This document shows, one piece after another, positions 1-4,861 of a stretch of 10,811 nt of DNA. The stretch is from UMGS1766 sp963660915 (GTDB taxonomy: Bacteria > Bacillota > Clostridia > Oscillospirales > Oscillospiraceae): positions 1 through 10,811 of the forward strand of contig CAVLAO010000133.1 of NCBI GenBank assembly GCA_963660915.1, written 5' to 3'. The position numbers were made by a program, and so were the translations under genes. Numbering within the stretch: position 1 is the stretch's first letter; each line of letters begins with the position of its first letter. The notes beneath the pieces are model-generated. The model did not search any database. It was not told where the DNA came from and saw only the letters and a list, made by a program, of their open reading frames with translations.

Positions 1-32
1 CACAAAAGGTAACACGAAAGTAAACTTATGTT

Positions 33-58
33 CGAACGCTGTGGCGTTCGTTTTTTTT
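33..58 (+). terminator. Rho-independent terminator
   Basis: CGAACG (33-38) pairs with CGTTCG (45-50) across a 6-nt loop, followed by eight T residues. This is a standard intrinsic terminator, probably ending a transcript that enters from the left of the window. Confidence 0.75.
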
Positions 59-85
59 GTTTTGTGCCAAAAAACGAATGCTATC

Positions 86-119
86 AGACGGATTATTGAC
101 GGTAATTCCGTCTTTTTTT
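86..119 (+). terminator. Second Rho-independent terminator in tandem
   Basis: AGACGGA (86-92) pairs with TCCGTCT (107-113) and runs into a T tract to 119. The 14-nt loop can add a short TTA/TAA pairing. It lies 28 nt after the first terminator and just before the ribosome binding site of the first gene, so it could be a back-up terminator or a leader attenuator. Confidence 0.65.
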
Positions 120-151
120 ATGCGAAAATTCAAGTGAAGGAGGGCGAAACG

Positions 152-316
152 ATGTTTTCTGACGAAGTTTTAGAGAAAATTTTCTCCAGACAAGAGCTGC
201 GGATGCTTGATTTGCAAACGCAATCGGCTGTCATCCATGCGATTGAAGAAATTTTAGAACAGGAGGAGCAAAATGATAAATCCGTATCAGAACAATTTTT
301 GCAGCCCACAATTTAA
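152..316 (+). CDS. Small phage protein of unknown function (54 aa)
   Basis: The protein starts MFSDEVLEKIFSRQELRML and is short, acidic and probably all-helical. The Glu-rich stretch IHAIEEILEQEEQ could form a coiled coil. I chose the ATG at 152 because an AAGGAGGG box (137-144) sits just upstream; an in-frame start at 41 would run through the terminator hairpins and has no ribosome binding site. It overlaps the next gene by 44 bases, a sign of translational coupling. Small proteins beginning like this occur near structural or packaging genes in clostridial phages (recollection, not a search). No enzymatic motif is visible. Confidence 0.7.
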   Translation: MFSDEVLEKIFSRQELRMLDLQTQSAVIHAIEEILEQEEQNDKSVSEQFLQPTI

Positions 317-728
317 TCCGTATGTACAACAGGCGTATAGATTGCCGGAAACCATAATGCAGAATCCACAAAAAGGGCTGAATGGGATGTTTGTATCATC
401 AAGCGACAAAATCACAGTGGATTGCGTGCCGCTTGACGGAACAGCTGCATTTTTCCCAAAACAAGACCTGTCTGAAATTTATGTAAAAAACTGGAATGCA
501 GACGGAACGATTCGCACATTGACGTTTAAAGCGATTTCAGAGGCCAACCCTAACAAGATATCAAAGAATGATTCAGAACCGATTCTAGGGGTATCTGACG
601 CGATTCTAGGGGCATTAGATAGCAAGTTCCGAGAGCTGAATGAGCGAATTGATAAATTTGAGCAGGAAATGAGCAAATCTGCTGTCAAAAATCGTAGTGC
701 TACGAAAAAGGAGAGTGATGCCGAGTGA
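273..728 (+). CDS. Conserved-type phage protein, unknown function (151 aa)
   Basis: The protein begins MINPYQNNFCSPQFNPYVQQ, a Pro/Asn/Gln-rich N-terminus that is probably disordered. A central part (about residues 35-90) holds FVSSSDKITVDCVPLDGTAAFF and IYVKNWNADGTIRTLTFK and looks like a small beta-rich domain. The C-terminus (about 108-151) is a charged, probably coiled-coil helix (LDSKFRELNERIDKFEQEM). An AGGAGG box (261-266) supports the ATG at 273. It overlaps the upstream gene by 44 bases, and its TGA overlaps the GTG of the next gene. I recognise the architecture from Firmicutes phages but cannot assign a role; a virion or assembly protein is possible. Confidence 0.75.
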   Translation: MINPYQNNFCSPQFNPYVQQAYRLPETIMQNPQKGLNGMFVSSSDKITVDCVPLDGTAAFFPKQDLSEIYVKNWNADGTIRTLTFKAISEANPNKISKNDSEPILGVSDAILGALDSKFRELNERIDKFEQEMSKSAVKNRSATKKESDAE

Positions 729-925
729 ACCCATTGCAGATAGTAAACAAATTGATGAATAGCCCGCAGGTTCGTAGCAATCCGATGGCCGGGAACTTGT
801 TCAGCATGATACAATCCGGCAATGTTCGAGGTGTGGAACAATTCGGACGGAACATTGCAAAAGAACGAGGGATAGATTTTGACAAGGCATTCGATGAATT
901 TAAGCGGAATTTCTCGATAAGATAA
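725..925 (+). CDS. Small phage protein, unknown function (66 aa)
   Basis: A short basic, helical protein (MNPLQIVNKLMNSPQVRSN; C-terminus FDEFKRNFSIR). The GTG start at 725 overlaps the previous stop (GTGA), so the two genes are probably translationally coupled. An AAAGGAGA box lies about 12 bases upstream. It has no membrane segment, signal peptide or cysteines. It appears to belong to the same plus-strand operon as its neighbours and has no recognisable catalytic motif. Confidence 0.7.
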   Translation: MNPLQIVNKLMNSPQVRSNPMAGNLFSMIQSGNVRGVEQFGRNIAKERGIDFDKAFDEFKRNFSIR

Positions 926-951
926 ATACTAATTCTTGCAAGATTAAGTAT
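926..951. repeat. Imperfect palindrome
   Basis: An AT-rich imperfect inverted repeat is centred on CTTGCAAG (ATACT on the left, AGTAT on the right). It lies between the 66-aa gene and the next ribosome binding site and lacks a T run, so a protein-binding site or weak hairpin is more likely than a terminator. Confidence 0.3.
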
Positions 952-977
952 AAAAATCATTTACAGGAGGTAACAGG

Positions 978-1262
978 ATGTTTAACGGAAACATGTCTAT
1001 TCCGTCTCTGGCCGACATTGCGGCTGTCACTGGGAAGAATGACAACAACGCAATCGGGGACAATGGCGCATGGTGGCTTATCATCTTCGTGCTGTTCTTC
1101 GCATTCGGTGGATGGGGCAACAGCAATGGATGGGGCAATAATGGCAACGGTGGCGCAACTCCGTATTCTACCAGTGAGGTAACTCAGGCAGATTTACAGC
1201 GTGGCTTTGATACTCAGGCTATCATTGGCAAACTGGACGGTCTAAACAATGCGTTGGAGTGA
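978..1262 (+). CDS. Trp/Gly/Asn-rich phage membrane-type protein, probably C-terminally truncated
   Basis: The protein starts MFNGNMSIPSLADIAAVTGK. A hydrophobic, membrane-spanning-like segment follows (WWLIIFVLFFAFGGWG, about residues 32-47), then a low-complexity GWGNSNGWGNNGNGG linker, and then a helical DLQRGFDTQAIIGKLDGLNN segment. An AGGAGG box (965-970) supports the ATG. The related phage proteins I remember continue well past the KLDGLNN motif with a Cys-rich C-terminal half; this one stops after three more residues (ALE). The stop lies exactly where the reading frame of a metallopeptidase tail begins, so truncation by deletion is the likely cause. Function unknown; single-span topology is inferred. 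Confidence 0.65.
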   Translation: MFNGNMSIPSLADIAAVTGKNDNNAIGDNGAWWLIIFVLFFAFGGWGNSNGWGNNGNGGATPYSTSEVTQADLQRGFDTQAIIGKLDGLNNALE

Positions 1263-1435
1263 CAGATGCTAATACTTCTACGGTTTATCTATCAAACAGG
1301 CTTAAAGGGGCATTCCTGCGCCGTGTTTTGGCACATGAATTGTGCCATTGCTTCTGTATATCTTACAACATTTACATGCCGATTGAGCAGGAAGAATATC
1401 TGGCAGACTGGGTGTATGCACTTATGACCGCATAG
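1259..1435 (+). pseudogene. N-terminally truncated phage metallopeptidase (HExxH-type) fragment
   Basis: Translating from GTG 1259 gives 58 residues starting VTDANTSTVYLSNRLKG, then LRRVLAHELCHCFCIS and IEQEEYLADWVYALMTA. HELCH fits the zinc-metallopeptidase HExxH signature, and the downstream EQEEYLAD supplies acidic residues expected of ImmA/IrrE-like or related small phage peptidases. The frame is open only from 1211, and there is no convincing start or ribosome binding site. Relatives normally have several dozen residues before the VTD...YLS strand. The C-terminus and stop look natural. It overlaps the end of the 978 gene by 4 bases. I read this as the surviving 3' part of a gene joined by deletion to the preceding one; translation by coupling from the GTG remains possible. 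Confidence 0.6.
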
Positions 1436-1453
1436 CGGTAGCCCTCACCGGGT

Positions 1454-1477
1454 GCCCTTTTGATTGCTGGAAAGGGC
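1454..1477. terminator. Hairpin downstream of the minus-strand array
   Basis: GCCCTTT and AAAGGGC form a 7-bp stem with a 10-nt loop. Read on the minus strand it follows the last three-way-junction element and the sequence CTTTCCTGTTTT. It probably protects or ends the minus-strand transcript; no strong T tract follows in either direction. Confidence 0.4.
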
Positions 1478-1486
1478 GAAAACAGG

Positions 1487-1530
1487 AAAGCCGCCGCCGG
1501 TAGTGGTCCGGCGTGCATCCTCTGCGGCGG
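1487..1530 (-). ncRNA. Three-way-junction RNA element after minus gene C
   Basis: On the minus strand, one base after the TAA stop, CCGCC (1530-1526) closes with GGCGG (1495-1491). Inside lie a GCA/TGC hairpin (1525-1515) and a GCCGG/CCGGC hairpin with a 7-nt loop (1512-1496); CTTT follows. Order and sizes match the elements after genes A and B, and the closing stem is the same as the one after gene B, but the 7-nt loop here is not a T-loop. With the nearby T-rich stretch it could also act as the terminator of the minus operon. Confidence 0.5.
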
Positions 1531-1531
1531 T

Positions 1532-1897
1532 TTAGAAATATGCTTTTTCATAGCATACTTGCTTCAAATATGCGATTTTGTCGGCCATATCGCCGGGCAT
1601 ACGAAGAACGTGCATAAAAACCACATGCGGCACGGTTTCAAGCAGTTTTTCATATTGTTTAGCCTCCGGCATAGAGTCAAGCCAATTTTCCCACCTGACG
1701 CGTTGAACGTCCGCGGCGTGTTCAATTTTCATCAGATCAGCGCCCGGAACATATGTACATGGGTTCACATACCATGTGATCTTCCCACAATTAGCAATAT
1801 GGGCGATGATTTTATAGTCTCCGTCCTCCTGTACTGCCTGATTGCAAACGGTTGTGCCGTTTCCCAAACAGCACATAAAAAGCTTAAATTTTTTCAT
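1532..1897 (-). CDS. Hypothetical Cys-containing protein, minus-strand array gene C (121 aa)
   Basis: The protein begins MKKFKLFMCCLGNGTTVCNQ and includes YKIIAHIANCGKITWYV, NPCTYVPGAD and a C-terminal helical part (WENWLDSMPEAKQYEKLLE). Six of its cysteines lie at CC, VCN, NCG, PCT and VCY; metal binding is possible but no standard zinc motif is clear. A GAAAGGAAACG box (1913-1903) supports the ATG at 1897. The direction is opposite to all surrounding phage genes and the region is GC-richer, which argues for acquisition. I recall proteins starting this way in accessory mobile DNA of Clostridia, but no function is known to me. Confidence 0.7.
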   Translation of the reverse strand: MKKFKLFMCCLGNGTTVCNQAVQEDGDYKIIAHIANCGKITWYVNPCTYVPGADLMKIEHAADVQRVRWENWLDSMPEAKQYEKLLETVPHVVFMHVLRMPGDMADKIAYLKQVCYEKAYF

Positions 1898-1942
1898 TTT
1901 CTCGTTTCCTTTCTGTTTTTCTTTCCCCTAATCGGGATAAAG

Positions 1943-1984
1943 CCGCCGCCCGGAATCGAACCGGGCAAAATCCCCGCGGGGCGG
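1943..1984 (-). ncRNA. tRNA-like three-way-junction RNA element after minus gene B
   Basis: On the minus strand, 3 bases after the TAG stop, CCGCC (1984-1980) closes with GGCGG (1947-1943). Inside are a small CCC/GGG hairpin and a 6-bp GCCCGG/CCGGGC hairpin whose 7-nt loop TTCGATT (1960-1954) fits the tRNA T-loop consensus TTCRANT. CTTTA and a second small hairpin (CCC/GGG, about 1937-1924) follow, then the ribosome binding site of gene C. It resembles a tRNA acceptor/T-arm half with no D or anticodon arm. Confidence 0.5.
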
Positions 1985-1987
1985 TTG

Positions 1988-2248
1988 CTAGGCTGTCAAC
2001 GCATTCTTGAAGCCCTTCAAGATGATATCCTGTTTTTTACCGTTGCGGAACTGCTGGAAGCAATAACCGGCCCGGAACATCCGGCGGCAATATTCAATAT
2101 TGCCGAAAATATACGCGCGTCCCTCTTTTGTCCGGATCATAACGGAGTTGCTGCCGTCTTCATAGATGTAAAAGAAATAGCTTTCATGTCTTCCCAGATC
2201 ATAGCCTAAACGCTGGCCATGCTTTAAACCGTAATAATTGCGTTTCAT
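1988..2248 (-). CDS. Hypothetical protein, minus-strand array gene B (86 aa)
   Basis: A small basic, aromatic-rich protein beginning MKRNYYGLKHGQRLGYDLGR. Alternating polar and hydrophobic stretches (SYFFYIYEDGSNSVMIRTK, GRAYIFGNIEYC) suggest a small beta-rich fold. The C-terminus FRNGKKQDIILKGFKN is basic. An AGAGAGG box (2264-2258) lies 9 bases before the ATG. The stop is followed within 3 bases by a folded RNA element. I do not recognise the family. Being between two similar array genes on the same strand suggests one transcript with genes A and C. Confidence 0.65.
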   Translation of the reverse strand: MKRNYYGLKHGQRLGYDLGRHESYFFYIYEDGSNSVMIRTKEGRAYIFGNIEYCRRMFRAGYCFQQFRNGKKQDIILKGFKNALTA

Positions 2249-2274
2249 GTCGTTTTACCTCTCTTTCATTTGTT

Positions 2275-2288
2275 CCCGGTCTTCCGGG
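2275..2288 (-). other. Small hairpin between array genes A and B
   Basis: On the minus strand CCCGG, an AAGA loop and CCGGG form a 5-bp hairpin directly after TTTTA of the three-way-junction element and before the gene B ribosome binding site. A shorter counterpart lies at the same place before gene C. Confidence 0.45.
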
Positions 2289-2293
2289 TAAAA

Positions 2294-2338
2294 GCAAGCC
2301 GGGGACTTGAACCCCGGAACCGCGCCGGCCGCGCTTGC
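2294..2338 (-). ncRNA. tRNA-like three-way-junction RNA element after minus gene A
   Basis: It starts directly after the TAG stop. On the minus strand GCAAG (2338-2334) closes with CTTGC (2298-2294). Inside are a CGCG/CGCG hairpin (2333-2321) and a 6-bp CCGGGG/CCCCGG hairpin whose 7-nt loop TTCAAGT (2311-2305) is a perfect tRNA T-loop (TTCRANT) with the G53-C61-type closing pair. TTTT follows. No D arm or anticodon arm fits, so this is not a normal tRNA. It may be a tRNA mimic, a processing site or a recombination site. Confidence 0.55.
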
Positions 2339-2569
2339 CTAAACCATTTTGAAGTATTTACTTTCCGGGCTTTCCCGAATGAACGTTATATCTTCGTCCA
2401 TGCCGTAAAGATTCAGCTTCCACATGTCAGCGGTCACCGGGTCTAAGGATATATACTTGTCAAGGTTCCATCCGTTCTTGATGTTCTCGATCTGTGCGAT
2501 CGTGTCAAGGCGGTTTAACAGGTTGGCGGATACATCAAGCGCATATCTTGCTATAATTTGGTTTCTCAT
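2339..2569 (-). CDS. Hypothetical protein, minus-strand array gene A (76 aa)
   Basis: The protein begins MRNQIIARYALDVSANLLNR and ends ESPESKYFKMV. The first half is probably helical (ANLLNRLDTIAQIENIKNGW); the second includes LDPVTADMWKLNLYGMDEDI. No catalytic motif, membrane segment or signal peptide is visible. An AAAGGG box (2580-2575) lies 5 bases before the ATG at 2569, and a hammerhead ribozyme ends only 18 bases upstream of the start. Cleavage would therefore leave this message with a short, defined 5' leader. Family not recognised. Confidence 0.6.
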   Translation of the reverse strand: MRNQIIARYALDVSANLLNRLDTIAQIENIKNGWNLDKYISLDPVTADMWKLNLYGMDEDITFIRESPESKYFKMV

Positions 2570-2587
2570 ATTTTCCCTTTCTGGTCT

Positions 2588-2643
2588 GCCTCATCAGCAC
2601 CGGGAGACCGTCCCGCGGTGGACGCCCTGACGGGCGTTTCGGC
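2588..2643 (-). ncRNA. Type II hammerhead ribozyme
   Basis: Read on the minus strand, all conserved core bases are present in type II order. Stem II 3' strand GCC (2643-2641); GAAA (2640-2637); stem III CGCCC-GTCA-GGGCG (2636-2623); U and C of the GUC triplet (2622-2621); stem I CACCG/CGGTG (2620-2616 with 2602-2598); CUGAUGA (2597-2591); stem II 5' strand GGC (2590-2588). Predicted self-cleavage is between 2621 and 2620. Stem II is only 3 bp, so activity may depend on extra contacts. It begins directly after the TAA of the gene D fragment and ends just before the gene A ribosome binding site, so it would separate the two messages. Confidence 0.88.
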
Positions 2644-2880
2644 TTATGCTGCGCGGTTGAGAATTTCCCAAAGTTCCGCGCGTGCCCCGTTTATCATGGC
2701 TCTGGCCGTCTTTCCGTCTATTTCAATCCATCCGGCTAGGATGTTAGCGGCTACAATGAAGGCGGCAAATTCAAGCCGATATGCCTCATCAAATGCTTTT
2801 TCTGCTTCAGGGTTTTCCGGTTCCAGATCATAGGCGCTTTCCGCGATGTTTGCGGCTGCTTCCTTTAAATCCGCGTGTTG
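2644..2880 (-). pseudogene. Start-less gene fragment at the edge of the minus-strand array (gene D)
   Basis: On the minus strand a frame is open from an upstream TAA at 2895-2893 to the TAA at 2646-2644. It reads ADLKEAAANIAESAYDLEPE, then an acidic-helical run, FIVAANILAGWIEIDGKTA, and ends ELWEILNRAA. Composition and phase look like real coding sequence, but no ATG, GTG or TTG with a ribosome binding site exists at its 5' end; the only ATG is late (about residue 62 of the open frame). GC-rich coding sequence stops near 2885, where AT-rich phage-like sequence begins. I infer a gene cut at its 5' end by the event that joined the array to the phage. Family unknown. Confidence 0.5.
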
Positions 2881-2906
2881 ACTGGGTTTAGTTTATATGT
2901 TAATAT
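2878..2906 (+). promoter_or_regulatory. Sigma-70/sigma-A-like promoter
   Basis: TTGACT (2878-2883), a 17-base spacer and TAATAT (2901-2906) make a near-consensus promoter pointing right toward the 3012 gene. Its -35 box straddles the join between the GC-rich array and the AT-rich sequence. A terminator lies about 35 bases beyond the expected start. Confidence 0.5.
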
Positions 2907-2940
2907 ATAGATTGAATTTATACGATTTTTTAAATTTATT

Positions 2941-2982
2941 CCACGAAAGAAAGATTTATTTTTTTCTTTACGTGGTTTTTTT
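2941..2982 (+). terminator. Rho-independent terminator
   Basis: CCACG plus AAAGAAA pairs with TTTCTTT plus CGTGG (2971-2975), with one unpaired base, followed by seven T residues. It works only in the plus direction. No plus-strand gene lies directly upstream: it may have ended the 978-1435 operon before the minus array was inserted, or may attenuate the 2878 promoter. Confidence 0.75.
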
Positions 2983-3011
2983 ATTTGCCTGGGGAGGAGG
3001 TGTAACAGGCC

Positions 3012-3707
3012 GTGAATGAGAAAAAGAGAGAAGCAGAGCAGGCGCCGGAGGTCTTCGAGAATGACATAGATATGTATTTGCAAATCTTTTGTGAAAATCA
3101 GAAACCGCCTATTGAGGATCTGACAAAAGTAAGTCAAAGCGTGTGGAATGCAGCTATGATGTATATACATAGACACGTGTTTAAAAACCGCGAATATTTT
3201 AGGAGTAGAAAAAAAATACAGGTCAATGATAATGCACCAATCAGTAATTATTATATATTTAACTATGATCTTTTAAATGATGTATGCGATTATTATATAT
3301 ATATATGCATGACGTATGAAAAAGAGATTAGTATATTAGGGTTTAGTAATCTTACGGGAATTTCAGACGGGACGATTTATGAATGGGGATATAATCCCCA
3401 AAGACAACTAAGCCGTAAGGGGTACGAAATTTGCAAAAAATTGCAAAAATACAATGAAGAGAGCCTAGAGAATAAATTAGCATCTAACAAGGGGAATCCC
3501 GTTGGCGTAATTGCTATTCTTAATCGGCGTCATGGCTGGGCGAGCCCATACACGGCAGACGCTAACAGGCAACGAGGGAAAGCTCTGACAGCTGCAGACC
3601 TGCCGAAGCTGGGCGCGATGCCGTCCGTTATGCCAGCGTTGTCCGACGGTGGCGAACAAATGCAGAGCGATCCGCCTATATATACAGAGTGCACAATAGA
3701 TCAATAG
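3012..3707 (+). CDS. Phage HTH-type protein, possibly terminase-small-subunit-like (231 aa)
   Basis: The GTG start is preceded by GGAGGAGG (2993-3000). Residues about 105-135 (EISILGFSNLTGISDGTIYEW) look like a helix-turn-helix, with ISDGTIYEW as the likely recognition helix. A following segment (RKGYEICKKLQKYNEESLEN, then NKGNPVGVIAILNRRHGWAS) and the tail ALTAADLPKLGAMP match a protein type I recall from clostridial phages, where it sits near packaging or structural genes. DNA binding is therefore likely; a small-terminase role is only a guess, since the large terminase lies 6 kb away beside another HTH protein. The first half is AT-rich and uses many ATA and TAT codons, unlike the GC-richer C-terminal part. 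Confidence 0.65.
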   Translation: MNEKKREAEQAPEVFENDIDMYLQIFCENQKPPIEDLTKVSQSVWNAAMMYIHRHVFKNREYFRSRKKIQVNDNAPISNYYIFNYDLLNDVCDYYIYICMTYEKEISILGFSNLTGISDGTIYEWGYNPQRQLSRKGYEICKKLQKYNEESLENKLASNKGNPVGVIAILNRRHGWASPYTADANRQRGKALTAADLPKLGAMPSVMPALSDGGEQMQSDPPIYTECTIDQ

Positions 3708-3730
3708 TTTTTTTGTGTATAGTGTATATA

Positions 3731-3766
3731 GATCTATGTGAAGAACTTGAGTTCTTCCAATAGATC
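3731..3766 (+). other. Long near-perfect hairpin with a competing fold
   Basis: GATCTAT (3731-3737) pairs with ATAGATC (3760-3766), and GAAGAACT (3740-3747) pairs with AGTTCTTC (3750-3757), separated by a 2x2 mismatch. The right arm TTCTTCCA (3752-3759) can instead pair with TGGAAGAA (3774-3781), so two folds exclude each other. It lies in the 239-base gene-free stretch 3708-3946; no T tract follows. Could be an RNA switch, a processing site or an operator. Confidence 0.45.
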
Positions 3767-3946
3767 CAAAAACTGGAAGAAATAACAGCACCAGGGAGCC
3801 ACCGGGGAGGGGGTCTAGCATCTGGGCGAAATGGAGCCTACTAAGCACCAAAAATATCCGCCACGACAAAAAGGCTCTTAAGTATATAAATATATCCGAT
3901 ACACATATAAACCATATATACAAAGTAAGGAGTAATAATATAAACG

Positions 3947-4048
3947 ATGAATATAATGCGATTCATAATAATTGGATATATATTATATAAAATACAAGCA
4001 CCTGACTGGATATGGGTTATATACGTGATAGGGATACTGCTAGATTAA
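3947..4048 (+). CDS. Small membrane peptide (33 aa)
   Basis: The ATG at 3947 opens a 33-residue peptide, MNIMRFIIIGYILYKIQAPD followed by WIWVIYVIGILLD. It is almost wholly hydrophobic with two short segments around a Pro-Asp turn, so it probably lies in the membrane. An AAGGAG box (3926-3931) is present but about 15 bases from the ATG, which is long. Similar tiny Trp-rich membrane peptides occur in phage accessory regions, but I cannot name a family. Its stop is 26 bases before the ATG of the MazG-like gene. ATA codons are very frequent, as expected for use of the tRNA-Ile(UAU) encoded downstream. Confidence 0.5.
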   Translation: MNIMRFIIIGYILYKIQAPDWIWVIYVIGILLD

Positions 4049-4074
4049 ATGTTAGGAAAGGGAGAATAGATAGA

Positions 4075-4410
4075 ATGACTGGAAAAGAATATCAGATATT
4101 GGCAATGAGGACATGTAACATACCGGCTGCGAATAAGTCAGATAGATTTTACCATGCGGTATTTGGGCTTGCTAGTGAATGCGGGGAAGTATCTGGGATT
4201 CTGCAAAAGAAATACCAGGGGCATAAAGCTGACCGCACACACATGATGAGGGAGCTGGGTGATTGTTTGTGGATGATAGCCGAAGCGTGCGACGCTATCG
4301 GGACGGATATAGATGCAGTGATGGAAATGAACATTGAGAAACTGAAAGCTCGGTACCCTGATGGATTTGAGGTTGATCGTTCGCTGCATAGAGCCGAGGA
4401 GGACGTGTAA
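4075..4410 (+). CDS. MazG-like nucleotide pyrophosphohydrolase
   Basis: A 111-residue all-helical protein of the all-alpha NTP pyrophosphohydrolase superfamily. The metal-binding signature ExxE...ExxD is visible as ECGE (residues 35-38, in FGLASECGEVSG) and ELGD (60-63, in MMRELGDCLWM). Such enzymes hydrolyse (d)NTPs to (d)NMP and pyrophosphate; phage versions are thought to clean nucleotide pools or lower the ppGpp alarm signal. I place the start at ATG 4075, 9 bases after a GGAAAGGGAG box; an in-frame ATG at 4012 lies inside the preceding peptide gene and has no ribosome binding site. The stop overlaps the next start (TAATG), so the two are coupled. Length is typical for single-domain phage MazG. 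Confidence 0.85.
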   Translation: MTGKEYQILAMRTCNIPAANKSDRFYHAVFGLASECGEVSGILQKKYQGHKADRTHMMRELGDCLWMIAEACDAIGTDIDAVMEMNIEKLKARYPDGFEVDRSLHRAEEDV

Positions 4411-4646
4411 TGGCTGACAATGTAAACCATCCGTTGCATTACGAAACCGGGAGATTTGAATGCATTGAGGTTATGATTGAGACGCAAGGCATTGAAGCTG
4501 TTGAAGATTTCTGCATCTGCAATGCATTCAAATACTTGTACCGGCATGGTAAGAAGAACGGATTAGAAGACGTAAGGAAAGCTGATTGGTACTTAAGAAA
4601 ATACATAGAGCTTGAAGAGGGCGCTGAAAATGAAAATCGGCAATAG
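4410..4646 (+). CDS. DUF3310 protein (T7 gp1.7-like nucleotide kinase family)
   Basis: A 78-residue protein with the DUF3310 pattern: VNHPLHYETGRFECIEVMI near the N-terminus, then FCICNAFKYLYRHGKKNG and KADWYLRKYIE. In phage T7 the related gp1.7 is a nucleoside monophosphate kinase, so a role in phage nucleotide metabolism fits its coupling with the MazG-like gene. Most phage DUF3310 proteins are this short and their activity is untested. The ATG at 4410 overlaps the previous stop. The 3' end overlaps the start of the next gene. Confidence 0.85.
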   Translation: MADNVNHPLHYETGRFECIEVMIETQGIEAVEDFCICNAFKYLYRHGKKNGLEDVRKADWYLRKYIELEEGAENENRQ

Positions 4647-4800
4647 AGAAATCAACGATGAATGTCAATACTGCGGGAAAATTCTTGAGTGTGAATTATT
4701 TAGTCAAGGACACGGAATCCGGCAGGAACGTTCGAACATAGCGAAAATGATGCGTTGCCAGTTCGACCATGAGCAGCGACGCAAAGACAATGGGATGTAG
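4630..4800 (+). CDS. Small Cys-containing phage protein (56 aa)
   Basis: The protein MKIGNREINDECQYCGKIL continues with a Cys at LEC and a Cys near the C-terminus (MRCQFDHEQRR). The CxxC pair plus the later Cys and His could bind zinc, but spacing does not match a named finger. I chose ATG 4630, which overlaps the end of the DUF3310 gene and is preceded by GAGG; a TTG at 4612 is possible. The last 10 bases, including the stop, are also the 5' end of the tRNA-Gln gene, so tRNA processing would cut this message. Function unknown. Confidence 0.6.
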   Translation: MKIGNREINDECQYCGKILECELFSQGHGIRQERSNIAKMMRCQFDHEQRRKDNGM

Positions 4801-4861
4801 CCAAGCGGCAAGGCACAGCACTTTGACTGCTGCATCGCCGGTTCGATTCCGGCCATCCCAG
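4791..4861 (+). tRNA. tRNA-Gln (anticodon UUG)
   Basis: Acceptor TGGGATG/CATCCCA (7 bp), D arm GCC...GGC, anticodon stem CAGCA/TGCTG with loop CTTTGAC (anticodon TTG), T arm GCCGG-TTCGATT-CCGGC, discriminator G. All arms pair and CCA is not encoded. UUG reads CAA. It overlaps the last 10 bases of the preceding CDS. Confidence 0.92.

Noticed and set aside
41..151. N-terminal extension of the first gene to ATG 41
   Set aside because: The extension lies within two terminator hairpins and T runs. The AAGGAGGG site points to ATG 152.
1460..2209. A 249-aa plus-strand open frame across the minus array
   Set aside because: It runs through the three-way-junction elements and three minus-strand genes that each have their own ribosome binding site. 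No plausible ribosome binding site or domain is seen on the plus strand.
1487..2338. The three RNA elements as integron attC sites
   Set aside because: The R-box consensus (GTTRRRY / RYYYAAC) is not found at the ends, and no integron integrase is in the window. A different cassette system is not excluded.
1943..2338. T-loop elements as complete tRNA genes
   Set aside because: No D arm or anticodon arm fits; the closing stem is 5 bp with a single small hairpin in place of both arms.
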